64,000 nucleotides of DNA from Parahoeflea halophila (GCF_900220985.1 NZ_OCPC01000001.1:1280836-1344835); one strand, 5' to 3'; positions 38,154 to 48,488 are shown, numbered from the stretch's first letter. Numbers and translations: made by a program. The notes: a model not told the origin generated them from the letters alone.

Positions 38154-41142
38154 TCAGGCGCACTCCTTCCTTGTCGACAAACACGGTGTCCGTGACTTCC
38201 ACTTCGATGGTCTTGTCAGGCATCGGCACGTAAAGCGTCTTGCCGTTGATCGACCGCCCGTCAATCACCAGGCCCATGGCAATCGACCGGCCGCAATTTT
38301 CCGACCAGTAGGCGGATGTCACGTGACCGATCATCTTCATGGGAACGGTCTGGTTCGGATCGGCAACGATCTGCGCGCCTTCCTCGAGAACAATGTTCGG
38401 GTCCTTGGTGGTCAATCCGACCAGTTGCTTGCGGCCGCTTGCCACCAGATCCGGTCGTTTCATGCCGCGGATACCGACGAAATCGGACTTCTTCCTGGCC
38501 ACCGCCCAGTTCAGACCCGCATCATCCGGGGTTACCGTGCCATCGGTGTCTTGTCCTACGATGATGTAGCCCTTTTCGGCGCGCAACACATGCATGGTCT
38601 CGGTGCCATAGGCACAGGCGCCAAGTGGCTCGGCCCGTTCCCACAGCGCCTTCCACACCGCCTCACCGTAATCGGCAGGCACATTGACCTCGTAGCCGGC
38701 CTCGCCGGTGAACGACATCCGGAACAGCCGCGTCGGGACCCCGCAGATCTTGCCCTCACGCACGCTCATATGCGGCATGGCATCATTGGAAAGATCGATG
38801 CCTTCGACCAGCGGCGCAATGATCTCGCGCGCCTTAGGCCCTTGCACGGCGATCACTGCCCACTGCTCGGTTGTCGAAGTCAGCCAGACCTTCAGGTCAG
38901 GAAACTCGGTCTGCAGATAGTCTTCCATGTGATGCATCACCCGCGGCGCCCCGCCAGTGGTGGTGGTCACATGAAAACGGTCTTCCGCCAGGCGGCCGAC
39001 GACGCCATCATCATAGATGAAGCCGTCCTCACGCAGCATGATGCCGTATTTGCAGCGGCCCGGCTGCAGCTTGTCCCAGCCATTGGTGTACATCAGGTTG
39101 AGAAACCGCGCCGCATCCGGGCCCACCACCTCGATCTTGCCGAGCGTCGAGGCGTCGAACATGCCGGCCACCTCGCGCACAGTCCGGCACTCGCGGTTGA
39201 CCGCTTCATGCATGTCTTCTCCCGCACGCGGGTAATACCAGGCGCGTTTCCACTGTCCGACATCCTCGAACACTGCACCATGGGCTTCTTCCCAGCCGTG
39301 CATCGGCGTGCGCCGTGTCGGATCAAATAGGTCGCCGCGCGAATGATTGACGATCGCACCGAAGGTGACCGGCGTGTAGGGCGAGCGGAAGGTGGTCAGT
39401 CCGACCTGCGGCAAGGGCTTGTCGAGCATCTCGGCAGCAATCGCAAGACCGTGAATGTTCGAGGTCTTGCCCTGATCCGTTGCCATTCCGTTGGTGGTGA
39501 ACCGCTTGACATGCTCGATCGAATGCATGCCCTCGCGCACGGCTAGCCGTATGTCTTTGGCCGTCACATCGTTCTGGAAGTCGACAAAGGCCTTCACCGT
39601 CGTGTTGGTACCGGCGCCAGCCGCCGACCCCATCATGCTACCGGCCCAGGACGTTCCGGTTTCCGCTTCAGGTGCAGTCCAGGCGGCGCCGGCTGAAATA
39701 CCAGCCGCGATTGCTGCGTCGTGGCCGGCCTTTGCCGCGTCAGCAACAGCCTCGCGCAGATCATCGACACCATTGCAGGCGCCGACGCTCACACAATCCT
39801 GCACATTGCGGCCGGGCAGAAAGCGCTGGCTTGCCTCATCCCAGACCACCTTGCCGCGTGACTGGGAATACATGTGCACCGACGGCGTCCATCCCGCCGA
39901 CATGATCAACGCGTCGATTGAGATGTCCCGCGTCGATCCACCTGACGATTTGCCGACCTTCATCGACTTGACTCTGAGCTTGCCCGACGTGTCGAGCACT
40001 GCCTGACCTGCAAAAACCTCGATGCCTAGTTCCTTTGCCCGGGCGACGAGTTCAGGGTCCGGATCGGGACGCACGTCGACAATCGCCGGAACCGAAACGC
40101 CCGCCTGCTTGAGATCGAAAGCAGCATTCCAGGCCGAATCGCAGGCGGTGTAGACACCGACCTTGGCACCGACCGCGACACCGAAGTGATTGAGATAGGT
40201 TCGCGCAGCCGATGCCAGCATGATGCCGGGCCGGTCGTTGTTGGCAAAGACCATGTGCCGTTCGATCGCACCGGTGGCAATGACAACCCGTTTGGCACGG
40301 ACCTGCCAGAGCCGCTCCCGCGGCAGCGACGGGTCCGGGTTGGCGAGGTGCTCGGTGACCCGCTCAACCAGCCCGACATGGTTTTGTGCCTGGTATCCGA
40401 ATGCTGTTGTCCGGGTCAGCACCCGGACATTGTCCATTGCCCGAAGTTCGGCTGTCACCGCCTGCGCCCACTCCCAGCCCGGGCGGCCATCCACCTTTGC
40501 ATCTGTTTCATGATGGAACGCGCCACCGGTTTCGGCCTGCTCGTCACACAGGATCACTTCAGCGCCCGCATGGGCCGCGGCAAGCGCTGCCGAAAGCCCC
40601 GCCGCGCCGCCGCCGATTACCAGCACGTCGCAATGGGCGAAATGGTTGGCGTAATGATCCGGATCGGGCTCGGTCGGCGCGACGCCGAGGCCCGCTGCCG
40701 CGCGGATCACGGGCTCGTAGATCTTCTTCCAGGCAGCTTTCGGCCACATGAAGGTCTTGTAGTAGAACCCCGCCGCAAAGAACGGGGAAGCCAAATTGTT
40801 GAGCCCGCCGACATCGAAGGCCAGCGATGGCCAGCGGTTCTGCGAGCGGGCCCGCATGCCGTCATAGACTTCCTGCACCGTCGCCCGGATGTTCGGCGTT
40901 CGCCGCACTGCATCGCGGCCGACATCCATAAGCGCATTGGGCTCTTCCGGTCCCGCAGACAGCATGCCGCGCGGCCGGTGATACTTGAACGACCGTCCGG
41001 TCAGGTGGACGCCATTGGCAAGCAGCGCCGAAGCCAGCGTATCGCCCTCGACAGCGGTCAGGACCTGGTTGTCGAAACTGAAGCGCACGGTCCTGGCCGG
41101 CGTCAGCCTGCCCTTGCCCTTGATCCGGTTTGCGCCGCTCAT
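38146..41142 (-). CDS. soxA: Sarcosine oxidase alpha subunit
   Basis: The 998-residue large subunit. The N-terminal part (about 20-110) is a ferredoxin-like domain, the middle is an NAD-binding Rossmann module with LVIGGGAAGLSAALAAAHAG (about 172-191), and the C-terminal about 400 residues form a GcvT-type tetrahydrofolate domain (GMFDASTLGKIEVVGPDAARFLNLMYTN, FTGEAGYEVNVPADYGEAVW). It binds NAD and folate and converts the iminium product to methylene-tetrahydrofolate. It overlaps soxD by four bases and soxG by eight. Confidence 0.96.
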   Translation of the reverse strand: MSGANRIKGKGRLTPARTVRFSFDNQVLTAVEGDTLASALLANGVHLTGRSFKYHRPRGMLSAGPEEPNALMDVGRDAVRRTPNIRATVQEVYDGMRARSQNRWPSLAFDVGGLNNLASPFFAAGFYYKTFMWPKAAWKKIYEPVIRAAAGLGVAPTEPDPDHYANHFAHCDVLVIGGGAAGLSAALAAAHAGAEVILCDEQAETGGAFHHETDAKVDGRPGWEWAQAVTAELRAMDNVRVLTRTTAFGYQAQNHVGLVERVTEHLANPDPSLPRERLWQVRAKRVVIATGAIERHMVFANNDRPGIMLASAARTYLNHFGVAVGAKVGVYTACDSAWNAAFDLKQAGVSVPAIVDVRPDPDPELVARAKELGIEVFAGQAVLDTSGKLRVKSMKVGKSSGGSTRDISIDALIMSAGWTPSVHMYSQSRGKVVWDEASQRFLPGRNVQDCVSVGACNGVDDLREAVADAAKAGHDAAIAAGISAGAAWTAPEAETGTSWAGSMMGSAAGAGTNTTVKAFVDFQNDVTAKDIRLAVREGMHSIEHVKRFTTNGMATDQGKTSNIHGLAIAAEMLDKPLPQVGLTTFRSPYTPVTFGAIVNHSRGDLFDPTRRTPMHGWEEAHGAVFEDVGQWKRAWYYPRAGEDMHEAVNRECRTVREVAGMFDASTLGKIEVVGPDAARFLNLMYTNGWDKLQPGRCKYGIMLREDGFIYDDGVVGRLAEDRFHVTTTTGGAPRVMHHMEDYLQTEFPDLKVWLTSTTEQWAVIAVQGPKAREIIAPLVEGIDLSNDAMPHMSVREGKICGVPTRLFRMSFTGEAGYEVNVPADYGEAVWKALWERAEPLGACAYGTETMHVLRAEKGYIIVGQDTDGTVTPDDAGLNWAVARKKSDFVGIRGMKRPDLVASGRKQLVGLTTKDPNIVLEEGAQIVADPNQTVPMKMIGHVTSAYWSENCGRSIAMGLVIDGRSINGKTLYVPMPDKTIEVEVTDTVFVDKEGVRLNG

Positions 41143-41462
41143 TGTGCTGCTCCCTTGACCTGCAAGGCACCGTCCTCGCCACGCACCACCTCGACCCGCG
41201 GTTCACCGGCCTTGTAAGTGGTCACGAAGCGGTCGCTGACCGTATCGCGCACCGCGTTGAAGAACCTGGCACAACCGTGAATGTGGCGCCAGCGCTCATA
41301 GGCGACACCTTTCGGGTTGCTCCTGATGAAGAAGAATTTCTCGAACTCTTCGTCACTGATTGCGGCGATGTCTTTCGGCCGTTCGATATGTGCTTCGCCC
41401 GCGTTGCGGAATTCGAGCTCGGGCCGTTCTTCCTGGCAGTAGGGACAATGGATCAGAAGCAT
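41139..41462 (-). CDS. soxD: Sarcosine oxidase delta subunit
   Basis: A 107-residue zinc-binding subunit of the heterotetramer. The ligands expected for the family are visible: C6 and C9 in IHCPYCQEER, and the His and Cys of RWRHIHGCARFF. The motif YERWRHIHGCARFFNAVRDT is diagnostic. It lies between the cupin gene and soxA and overlaps the soxA start by four bases. Confidence 0.95.
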   Translation of the reverse strand: MLLIHCPYCQEERPELEFRNAGEAHIERPKDIAAISDEEFEKFFFIRSNPKGVAYERWRHIHGCARFFNAVRDTVSDRFVTTYKAGEPRVEVVRGEDGALQVKGAAQ

Positions 41463-41476
41463 CGCTTGGTCCTTGG

Positions 41477-41833
41477 TCAGATCTTGGTTTTGGTCACGGC
41501 GGTTTCGGGATCACCGGTGTTGGGAGTCCCGGCAGGCTCGATGATGACGAGATGGGTTTCCACGTCGGCACGCGGGCAATGCTCGACACCCTTCGGCACC
41601 ACATACATTTCGCCCGGTCCCAGCACGACATCGCCTTCACGCATCTGGATCGTCAATCGGCCCGACAGCACGAGGAAAAAGTCATCGGTGTCGGGATGGG
41701 AGTGCCAGTTGAACTCGCCGTTCACCTTGACCACCATGACATCGTTACCATTGAAACCGGCTACGATCTTCGGCGACCAGAGTTCGGTAAAAGCCGACAG
41801 CTTCTCAGCCAGATTGATGGCGCGTTCGCTCAT
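41477..41833 (-). CDS. Cupin-domain protein embedded in the sarcosine oxidase operon
   Basis: A 118-residue single-domain cupin. Motif 1 reads NWHSHPDTDDFFLVLSG, with both histidines but Asp in place of the usual Glu; motif 2 reads PGEMYVVPKGVEH, with its histidine. Similar small cupins occur beside dehydrogenase and oxidase genes, possibly as sugar or amine isomerases or sensors; no reaction can be named. ATG 41833 lies 12 bases after the soxB stop, with GAGG nine bases upstream; a TTG overlapping the soxB stop is an alternative. It is 15 bases from soxD. Confidence 0.85.
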   Translation of the reverse strand: MSERAINLAEKLSAFTELWSPKIVAGFNGNDVMVVKVNGEFNWHSHPDTDDFFLVLSGRLTIQMREGDVVLGPGEMYVVPKGVEHCPRADVETHLVIIEPAGTPNTGDPETAVTKTKI

Positions 41834-41844
41834 ATGCCCAAGCC

Positions 41845-43098
41845 TCAATGCGCAACGGCCGCAGCCGCCGCCTCGTCAATCAGGCGGCCGGTCTGGAAGC
41901 GCTCCAGCGTGAATGGCGCATTGATCTTGTGCGGCTCGTCGCGCGCGATCGTGTGCGCGAAGACATGGGCCGATCCCGGTGTCGCCTTGAATCCGCCTGT
42001 GCCCCAGCCGCAATTGACATAGAGCCCCTTGACCGGGGTCTTCGACAGGATCGGCGACCGGTCCGGCGTCACGTCTACAATGCCGCCCCAGGAGCGCAGC
42101 ATCTTCATCCGTGTGAAGATCGGGAACATTTCACAGATCGCATCGAGCGTGTGACTGAGAATATGCAACCCGCCGGTCTGGGAATAGGAGGTGTATTGAT
42201 CGGTGCCGGCACCGATCACCAGCTCGCCCTTGTCCGATTGCGAGATATAGGCATGCACTGTGTTTGACATTACCACGCAGGGAAATACCGGCTTGACAGG
42301 CTCGGAGACCAACGCCTGCAGCGGGTAGCTTTCGAGCGGCATCCGCACACCGGCCATTTCCATGATCACCGATGTGTGTCCGGCGGCCACCACACCGACT
42401 TTCCTGGCTCCGATGAAACCGCGGCTGGTCTCGACGCCGGAAACAGATCCATCATCGGCGCGGCGAACCCCGGTCACCTCGCAATTCTGGATGATGTGAA
42501 CACCCATGTCCGATGCCGCGCGGGCGTAGCCCCAGGCCACGGCGTCGTGACGGGCGGTGCCGCCGCGACGCTGCAAGGCCGCACCGACCACCGGATAGCG
42601 GGCCGATTTGAGGATGTTGAGCGGCGGGCAGTAGTCTTTCGCCTGTTCGGGTGTCAGCCACTCATTGTCGACGCCGTTGAGCCGGTTGGCGTGGATATGC
42701 CTCTTGAAGACCTGGGTGTCATGCACATTGTGCGACAGCATCATCACGCCGCGCGCCGAGTACATCACATTGTAATTGAGATCCTGCGACAGCCCATCCC
42801 AGAGCTTGAGCGCATGATCGTAAAGGCCCGCGCTTTCATCGTAGAGATAGTTGGAGCGGATGATGGTGGTGTTGCGGCCGGTATTGCCACCGCCGAGCCA
42901 GCCCTTTTCGATCACCGCGATATTGGTGATGCCGTGCTCCTTGGCCAGGTAATAGGCTGTCCCCAGCCCGTGCCCGCCTGCGCCGACGATGATTACGTCA
43001 TAGGACTTGCGCGGCTCGGGCGAGGTCCATTGCGCAGGCCAGCCCTTGTGACCACGCATCGCCTCGCGGGCAACGGCAAAAGCAGAGTACTTGCGCAT
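41845..43098 (-). CDS. soxB: Sarcosine oxidase beta subunit
   Basis: The 417-residue FAD/FMN subunit and the first gene of the operon. The FAD motif [22 protein letters not shown] is at about residues 35-56 and [16 protein letters not shown] follows. The segment [21 protein letters not shown] includes the histidine that carries covalent FMN in the Corynebacterium enzyme. The C-terminal half has [14 protein letters not shown] and [20 protein letters not shown]. It oxidises sarcosine and passes electrons to FMN and oxygen. Confidence 0.96.
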   Translation of the reverse strand: MRKYSAFAVAREAMRGHKGWPAQWTSPEPRKSYDVIIVGAGGHGLGTAYYLAKEHGITNIAVIEKGWLGGGNTGRNTTIIRSNYLYDESAGLYDHALKLWDGLSQDLNYNVMYSARGVMMLSHNVHDTQVFKRHIHANRLNGVDNEWLTPEQAKDYCPPLNILKSARYPVVGAALQRRGGTARHDAVAWGYARAASDMGVHIIQNCEVTGVRRADDGSVSGVETSRGFIGARKVGVVAAGHTSVIMEMAGVRMPLESYPLQALVSEPVKPVFPCVVMSNTVHAYISQSDKGELVIGAGTDQYTSYSQTGGLHILSHTLDAICEMFPIFTRMKMLRSWGGIVDVTPDRSPILSKTPVKGLYVNCGWGTGGFKATPGSAHVFAHTIARDEPHKINAPFTLERFQTGRLIDEAAAAAVAH

Positions 43099-43432
43099 GG
43101 CTGTCTGGCTCCAAACAGGTTAGAAGGGCGTCCGTCCAGCAAGAGCAAATTCGTCTGCTCCGCATCGGCTCTTTTGCGACTTCCTGAGCATGATGAATGT
43201 CGCAGTATGGTTTGTCGCACCACCGGTCTTCATGCGAAGCCGGATCCCGGCATGGTTCGAACACCCACGAAAAATACGCGGCAGCGCCCGTTGTCAAGCT
43301 GGCGGGGACTGGACTTCGGCCCTGGAAGCTGTTATCTGCCACCCCAATCGTAACGCCCACGGCCGAACGAACGGAATTTTTGTTTGCCAGGGTTGCTTAA
43401 GCCAACCGAAAACTCGAAGGAACGGGATCAAC
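43099..43432. other. Divergent intergenic region soxB / rpsU
   Basis: This 334-base stretch separates divergent genes and must hold both promoters. GAAGGAACGGGATC precedes the rpsU GTG as ribosome site. I see no convincing small gene, repeat or riboswitch. Confidence 0.4.
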
Positions 43433-43669
43433 GTGCAGGTACTTGTCCGCGATAACAATGTCGATCAGGCGCTCCGCGCTCTCAAGAAGAAGATGCAGCG
43501 TGAAGGCATCTTCCGTGAAATGAAGATGCGTGATTTTTACGAGAAGCCGTCGCAGAAGCGTGCTCGCGAGAAGGCAGAAGCTGTTCGGCGCGTCCGCAAG
43601 CTGGCCCGCAAGCGGGCTCAGCGCGAAGGCCTTATCGGCGGCGGCCGTTCGGCTGCACCTGCTCGCTGA
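43433..43669 (+). CDS. rpsU: 30S ribosomal protein S21
   Basis: The 78-residue protein reads [22 protein letters not shown] and continues with [25 protein letters not shown], the standard bS21 sequence, with an Arg/Lys-rich C-terminus. It sits near the anti-Shine-Dalgarno region of the 30S subunit and aids initiation. The start is GTG, supported by the conserved QVLVRDNN beginning; the frame continues upstream without a credible start. A very strong terminator follows. Confidence 0.96.
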   Translation: MQVLVRDNNVDQALRALKKKMQREGIFREMKMRDFYEKPSQKRAREKAEAVRRVRKLARKRAQREGLIGGGRSAAPAR

Positions 43670-43710
43670 GCAAGCCGTTTTTTCGCCCTTTTGGGGTTGC
43701 ATGAATGAGA

Positions 43711-43741
43711 GGCGGAGACGAATATTCGTCTCCGCCTTTTT
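43711..43741 (+). terminator. Strong intrinsic terminator after rpsU
   Basis: GGCGGAGACGAAT (43711-43723) and ATTCGTCTCCGCC (43724-43736) form a perfect 26-base palindrome followed by TTTTTC. It separates rpsU from the lipoprotein gene. Confidence 0.92.
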
Positions 43742-43790
43742 CAGTGTGGTTGTCCGGGTTGTTCCCGGTAAAACAGGTGGGGCAATAGCG

Positions 43791-44645
43791 ATGCGGTCGA
43801 TTTCAGCCATGGAAGCGAAACAACGGGGCACATTCAATCCTCGTTTTTTGATGCTGGCTGCTGTGTCGGCTCTGAGCCTGGGGCTGTCGGGCTGCAACAC
43901 CACAACGCCGGTCGACACGATCTCCATCGACGCATCACAGGGCACGGAAGAAAACATTGCCTCGCTGACGGACGTCATCCGCCGCAACCCCAGCGATCCC
44001 GAAGGCTACAATGTTCGGGGCTCGGCCTACGGCAAGGCCGGCAAGTACAGCGATGCGCTTGATGACTTCAACCGCGCCATCCAGCTCAACCCGTCCTTTT
44101 ACCAGGCCTATGCCAACCGCGCCCTCATTCAGAGGTCGATGGGCAATTTGGCCGAGGCCGCAAACGACTACAATCAGGCGCTCAGGATTAACCCGCGCTA
44201 TGATGTCGCCTATATCGGCCGCGGCAATCTCTATCGCCAGGCCGGCCGGACCGCTGAGGCGATGAATGATTTCAATCGCGCCATCAACCTACAGACCACC
44301 GACCCGCGCGCCTACCATAATCGCGGCCTGATCAAGCAGCTCAACAATCAGCATCCACAGGCGATCGAGGATTTTTCCGCCGCGATCTCGCTGGCACCAA
44401 ACTCACCCGAGCCCTACAACGGCCGGGGAATTTCCTACGTTGCTCTCAACGACGACGAAAACGCCTTCGCAGATTTCAACCGGGCCATCGAACTTGATCA
44501 GCGCATAGCCGAATCCTGGGCCAACCAGGCACTGATCTATGAGCGGCGTGGCGAAAAGGCCCGCGCGGCAAAGTCCTATGCCCGTGCAACGCAACTTGAC
44601 CCCAAGTACCGTCCTGCCATTGACGGGCTGGCCCGCGTTCGCTGA
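43791..44645 (+). CDS. TPR-repeat lipoprotein (NlpI-like)
   Basis: A 284-residue protein with a lipoprotein signal peptide: hydrophobic FLMLAAVSALSLGLSGC, with lipobox LSGC (Cys about 35). Six tetratricopeptide repeats of 34-35 residues follow, for example YNVRGSAYGKAGKYSDALDDFNRAIQLNP and SWANQALIYERRGEKARAAKSYARATQLDP. Such proteins are scaffolds on the periplasmic side of the envelope; NlpI of E. coli adapts peptidoglycan hydrolases and a protease. ATG 43791 has AGGTGGGG about eight bases upstream. It stands alone between two terminators. Confidence 0.88.
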   Translation: MRSISAMEAKQRGTFNPRFLMLAAVSALSLGLSGCNTTTPVDTISIDASQGTEENIASLTDVIRRNPSDPEGYNVRGSAYGKAGKYSDALDDFNRAIQLNPSFYQAYANRALIQRSMGNLAEAANDYNQALRINPRYDVAYIGRGNLYRQAGRTAEAMNDFNRAINLQTTDPRAYHNRGLIKQLNNQHPQAIEDFSAAISLAPNSPEPYNGRGISYVALNDDENAFADFNRAIELDQRIAESWANQALIYERRGEKARAAKSYARATQLDPKYRPAIDGLARVR

Positions 44646-44857
44646 TCGCCCGGCGCCGCAGCTGCATGCAGCGCCGGCACGGCTTTCCCACCTTCCCGGT
44701 ACCCGCCACCTTCCTGTCGGATCACGTTGAAAACCTCTGTCCGGGCGCGGCTCAGTTGCGCCCGTCCGCTTGGCCGGAACTACGCATGGCGCAGAGGAAC
44801 CATTGACGGAGCAGCACGTTGTCGTGCCGGATCAACAAGCAAGAAAGTGAGTTCAAA

Positions 44858-45358
44858 ATGATCGGGAAAACAAAAATTACAGCTGCAGCAGCACTTCTGG
44901 CCACCGTCGCTATTGGTGCAACAACCGTTCCTGCCAAGGCCGACAGCGTGGAGCTCGGCCTGCTTGAATGCGTCGTCGAAGGCGGGACCGGCTTCATCTT
45001 CGGCTCATCCAAGGACCTGTCATGCGAATACACGCCTGCCAACCAGAATGCGGCCACGGAAGCCTATTTCGGCGTCATCAACAAGTTCGGTGTGGATGTT
45101 GGCGTGACCGGTGCGACTGTCATTGAATGGGTCGTGCTCGCGCCCACTACCGATTACGAATACACCATCGGTTCGCTTGCCGGTGATTACCGCGGTGTCT
45201 CCGCGGAGGCATCGGCAGCAGCTGGCGCAGGCGTGAATGTCCTCGTCGGTGGATCTGACGACACTTTCTCGCTCCAGCCTGTCAGCGTCCAGGCTCAGGA
45301 AGGTGTGAACGTTGCTGTGGGCATAGCAGAACTTCAGCTCCGCTCCGCCGCAAACTGA
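44858..45358 (+). CDS. DUF992 secreted protein
   Basis: A 166-residue exported protein of unknown function. The signal peptide is clear (KTKITAAAALLATVAIGATT ending in AKA, about residue 27). The mature part begins DSVELGLLECVVEGG and contains two cysteines (LLECVV and LSCEYTP) likely to form a disulfide, followed by glycine- and alanine-rich strands. This matches DUF992, common in rhizobia. ATG 44858 follows a purine-rich AAGAAAGTGAG. It is monocistronic and convergent with pntB. Confidence 0.82.
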   Translation: MIGKTKITAAAALLATVAIGATTVPAKADSVELGLLECVVEGGTGFIFGSSKDLSCEYTPANQNAATEAYFGVINKFGVDVGVTGATVIEWVVLAPTTDYEYTIGSLAGDYRGVSAEASAAAGAGVNVLVGGSDDTFSLQPVSVQAQEGVNVAVGIAELQLRSAAN

Positions 45359-45379
45359 TCGCGACAGAGCTCGCAAACA

Positions 45380-45406
45380 AAAGGCCCGGAAAATTTCCGG
45401 GCCTTT
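45380..45406. terminator. Bidirectional terminator between DUF992 gene and pntB
   Basis: AAAGGCCCGGAAA (45380-45392) and TTTCCGGGCCTTT (45394-45406) are exact reverse complements around one base. Both flanks supply A/T-runs, so the hairpin can terminate transcription in both directions between the convergent genes. Confidence 0.85.
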
Positions 45407-45428
45407 CTGCATTCGAGACTGATCGGGA

Positions 45429-46826
45429 TCAGTGTTCCATGGCCTTGACGATATCGTCGGTCATTTTCTTCGCATCGCCGAGCAGCATCATCGTACTGTC
45501 CTTGTAGAACAGCGTGTTGTCGATACCGGCATAGCCGGAGCCGAGCGAGCGCTTGACGAACAGGCAGGTACGCGCCTTGTCGACATCCAGGATCGGCATG
45601 CCGTAGATCGGGGACGACTTGTCGTCGCGCGCGGCCGGGTTCGTCACGTCGTTGGCACCGATCACGTAGGCCACGTCAGCCTGAGCGAATTCAGAGTTGA
45701 TGTCCTCAAGCTCGAACACCTCGTCATACGGCACATTGGCTTCTGCCAGCAGCACGTTCATGTGACCAGGCATGCGGCCTGCCACCGGATGGATGGCGTA
45801 TTTGACCTCGACACCCTGCTCCTTGAGACTGTCAGCCAGCTCCCGTGTGGCGTGCTGTGCCTGGGCGACGGCCATGCCGTAACCCGGCACAATGATCACC
45901 TTCGATGCGTTGGCCATCAGGAAGGCCGCATCATCGGCCGAACCGAGCTTGACGCTGCGATCGATATCATCGCCACCGGCAGCTGCTTCCTCGCCGCCAA
46001 AACCGCCAAGGATGACCGAGATGAACGAACGGTTCATGCCCTTGCACATGATGTAGGACAGGATCGCGCCCGACGAACCAACCAGGGCGCCGGTTATGAT
46101 CAGGGCCAAGTTGCCAAGGGTAAAGCCGATGCCGGCTGCCGCCCAACCCGAATAGGAATTGAGCATCGAAACCACCACCGGCATGTCGGCGCCGCCGATC
46201 GGAACGATCAGCAGCACGCCGAGCACCAGCGACAGCACCACGATCAGCCAGAACACCGTGTAGCTTTCCGATGCGACGAGCACGGCGATCAGCAAGATGA
46301 TGCCGATCAGGAGGGCAGCGTTGATGGCATGGCGCATCGGCAGCATGATCGGCTTGCCCGACATCCGGCCATCAAGCTTCAGGAAGGCGATGATCGAACC
46401 GGTGAAAGTGATCGCGCCGATGGCAACACCGAGCGACATCTCGATGAGCGCCTGGGCGTGAATGGCACCCACCTCACCAATGTCAAAGGCGTGCGGCGCA
46501 TAGAGTGCTGCGGCAGCCACCAGAACAGCCGCCATACCGACAAGGCTGTGAAAACCGGCAACCAGCTGCGGCATTGACGTCATCGGGATCTTGCGGGCGA
46601 TGTAGGCGCCAGCGCCTCCGCCGATGGCAAGACCCGCAACAATCATCGCAAACCCGCCGAAGGACGGTTTGGCAAGCAGCAGCGTGGTGACAATCGCAAT
46701 CGCCATGCCGGCCATGCCGTAGGCATTGCCCTGCCGGCTGGTGGTTGGATGCGACAGGCCCCTCAGCGCCATGATGAAAAGAACGCCTGAAACGAGGTAG
46801 GCGAATGCGGCAAAATTCTCTGACAT
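45429..46826 (-). CDS. pntB: NAD(P) transhydrogenase subunit beta
   Basis: Membrane and NADP-binding subunit of proton-translocating transhydrogenase, which uses the proton gradient to make NADPH from NADH. The 465-residue protein has about nine hydrophobic helices in the first 260 residues, then the NADP(H) domain with IVPGYGMAVAQAQHATRELAD, AIHPVAGRMPGHMNVLLAEANVPYD and VIGANDVTNPAARDD. It ends a four-gene run with coxIV, pntA and pntAB. Confidence 0.95.
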   Translation of the reverse strand: MSENFAAFAYLVSGVLFIMALRGLSHPTTSRQGNAYGMAGMAIAIVTTLLLAKPSFGGFAMIVAGLAIGGGAGAYIARKIPMTSMPQLVAGFHSLVGMAAVLVAAAALYAPHAFDIGEVGAIHAQALIEMSLGVAIGAITFTGSIIAFLKLDGRMSGKPIMLPMRHAINAALLIGIILLIAVLVASESYTVFWLIVVLSLVLGVLLIVPIGGADMPVVVSMLNSYSGWAAAGIGFTLGNLALIITGALVGSSGAILSYIMCKGMNRSFISVILGGFGGEEAAAGGDDIDRSVKLGSADDAAFLMANASKVIIVPGYGMAVAQAQHATRELADSLKEQGVEVKYAIHPVAGRMPGHMNVLLAEANVPYDEVFELEDINSEFAQADVAYVIGANDVTNPAARDDKSSPIYGMPILDVDKARTCLFVKRSLGSGYAGIDNTLFYKDSTMMLLGDAKKMTDDIVKAMEH

Positions 46827-46836
46827 CAGCCGGCCC

Positions 46837-47259
46837 TCACTTCTCTTTTTTCTTGTACATGGCCAGCATCCGCTGGGTGACGAGGAAGCCGCCGAAGATA
46901 TTCACCGAAGCCAGCACCAGAGCGACGAAGCCGAAGCCTGTGGCCCAGCCAGACAGCGAAGCACCGACCGCAAGCAGCGCGCCCACCACGATCACCGAGG
47001 AAATCGCGTTGGTGACCGCCATCAGCGGCGTGTGCAGGGCTGGTGTCACCGACCAGACCACATAATAGCCGACAAAGATCGCAAGCACGAAGATCGCAAG
47101 CCGGAAGACGAACGGATCGATCGCCCCGCCGCTTGCAGCATGGACGGCAGCCGCCACGCCATCACCTGCCGGACCGGCTGTTTCGGCCGCCGTACGGACA
47201 GCGATGACGGCCTGCTCGAGATTATCAAGAGCGGTATCGAGTAGGGACTCTGACATCAT
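46837..47259 (-). CDS. pntAB: NAD(P) transhydrogenase subunit alpha part 2
   Basis: A 140-residue membrane subunit, the separate second half of PntA as found in Rhodospirillum rubrum and most alphaproteobacteria. Three to four hydrophobic helices are seen, beginning [22 protein letters not shown] and including [21 protein letters not shown], the diagnostic motif, and [19 protein letters not shown] at the end. Its start overlaps the pntA stop by four bases. Confidence 0.94.
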   Translation of the reverse strand: MMSESLLDTALDNLEQAVIAVRTAAETAGPAGDGVAAAVHAASGGAIDPFVFRLAIFVLAIFVGYYVVWSVTPALHTPLMAVTNAISSVIVVGALLAVGASLSGWATGFGFVALVLASVNIFGGFLVTQRMLAMYKKKEK

Positions 47260-48407
47260 GCTGCTCCCTTGCTGGTTTCACCGCCGAAGGCGGGGTGAAC
47301 GACTGCGCCACCATGGGTCAGCGCGGTAGCCTTGACCAGTTCGTCCTCCATGTTGACCGAAACGGTCTTGGCTTCCTTGTCGATCATGGTGTCGAGGAAG
47401 GTCAGGAGGTTCTTGGCGTAAAGCAGTGAGGCACTTGCCGCGATCTTGCCTGGCATGTTCAGGATGCCGATCACCGTAACCCCGTCGACTATGACGGTTT
47501 CGCCGGCCTTTGAGCCTTCGATGTTGCCGCCACGCTCAACCGCCAGGTCGACCGCAACGGAGCCAAGTCGCATGCTCTTGAGCATGTCGCGGGAAATCAG
47601 TTTCGGCGCTGGCCGGCCCGGGATAAGCGCCGTGGTGATCACAATGTCCTGCTTGGAAATGTGATCGGCCACCAGTGCCGCCTGCTTGGCCTGGTATTCC
47701 TTCGACATCTCCTTGGCGTAGCCGCCGGAGGTCTCGGCCGCCTTGAACTCGTCGTCTTCCACCGCGATGAACTTGGCGCCAAGGGAGGCAACCTGCTCCT
47801 TTGCAGCCGGGCGGACATCGGTCGCCGAGACCGCAGCCCCCAGGCGGCGCGCCGTGGCAATCGCCTGCAGGCCGGCAACACCGGCACCCATGACGAACAC
47901 CTTGGCGGCCGGCACCGTTCCTGCAGCCGTCATCATCATCGGCATGGCGCGATCGAACACATGGGCACCTTCGATGACTGCCTGATAGCCGGCAAGGTTC
48001 GCCTGCGACGACAGCACGTCCATCGACTGCGCCCGCGTAATCCGTGGCATCAGCTCCATGGCAAAGCTGGTCACGCCGGCCTTGGCAAGCGCTGCGAGAG
48101 CTTGTTCATTGCTGTATGGGTCCATCTGCGCAAGCACGATGGCACCTGATTTCAGCGATTTAATCTCGGTCTCGGAAGGACGCCGCACCCGCAGCACCAC
48201 ATCCGCCTTCTTGGCATCGGCTGCGGTTCCGGCTTTCGCACCCGCAGCAGCAAAATCTGCATCGGCGATCCGCGATTTCTCCCCGGCGCCTTTCTGGACG
48301 ATGACATCAAGTCCAAGTGCTGTCATCTTTTTCACGGTCTCCGGCGATGCGGCGACACGCGATTCAAGCGAATCTGACTCTTTGGCTACGAATACTGTGG
48401 CGCCCAT
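47256..48407 (-). CDS. pntA: NAD(P) transhydrogenase subunit alpha part 1
   Basis: The soluble NAD(H)-binding subunit, 383 residues from ATG 48407, which has GGGGAGGG five to six bases upstream. It has the alanine-dehydrogenase/PNT fold with [22 protein letters not shown] at the N-terminus, [22 protein letters not shown] in the middle, the Rossmann motif [22 protein letters not shown] and [31 protein letters not shown]. Hydride is passed from NADH here to NADP+ on PntB. It follows coxIV by 81 bases. Confidence 0.95.
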   Translation of the reverse strand: MGATVFVAKESDSLESRVAASPETVKKMTALGLDVIVQKGAGEKSRIADADFAAAGAKAGTAADAKKADVVLRVRRPSETEIKSLKSGAIVLAQMDPYSNEQALAALAKAGVTSFAMELMPRITRAQSMDVLSSQANLAGYQAVIEGAHVFDRAMPMMMTAAGTVPAAKVFVMGAGVAGLQAIATARRLGAAVSATDVRPAAKEQVASLGAKFIAVEDDEFKAAETSGGYAKEMSKEYQAKQAALVADHISKQDIVITTALIPGRPAPKLISRDMLKSMRLGSVAVDLAVERGGNIEGSKAGETVIVDGVTVIGILNMPGKIAASASLLYAKNLLTFLDTMIDKEAKTVSVNMEDELVKATALTHGGAVVHPAFGGETSKGAA

Positions 48408-48488
48408 GAGAGCCCCTCCCCTGGCAAACAGAATGAAACACGCCAGCACGGTTCCTCAATGACCCGCACCAACGCGCAGCAAAAGGGC

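Noticed and set aside
43190-43432. 81-codon upstream extension of rpsU
   Set aside because: S21 begins at QVLVRDNN with a GTG start; the extension has no family similarity.
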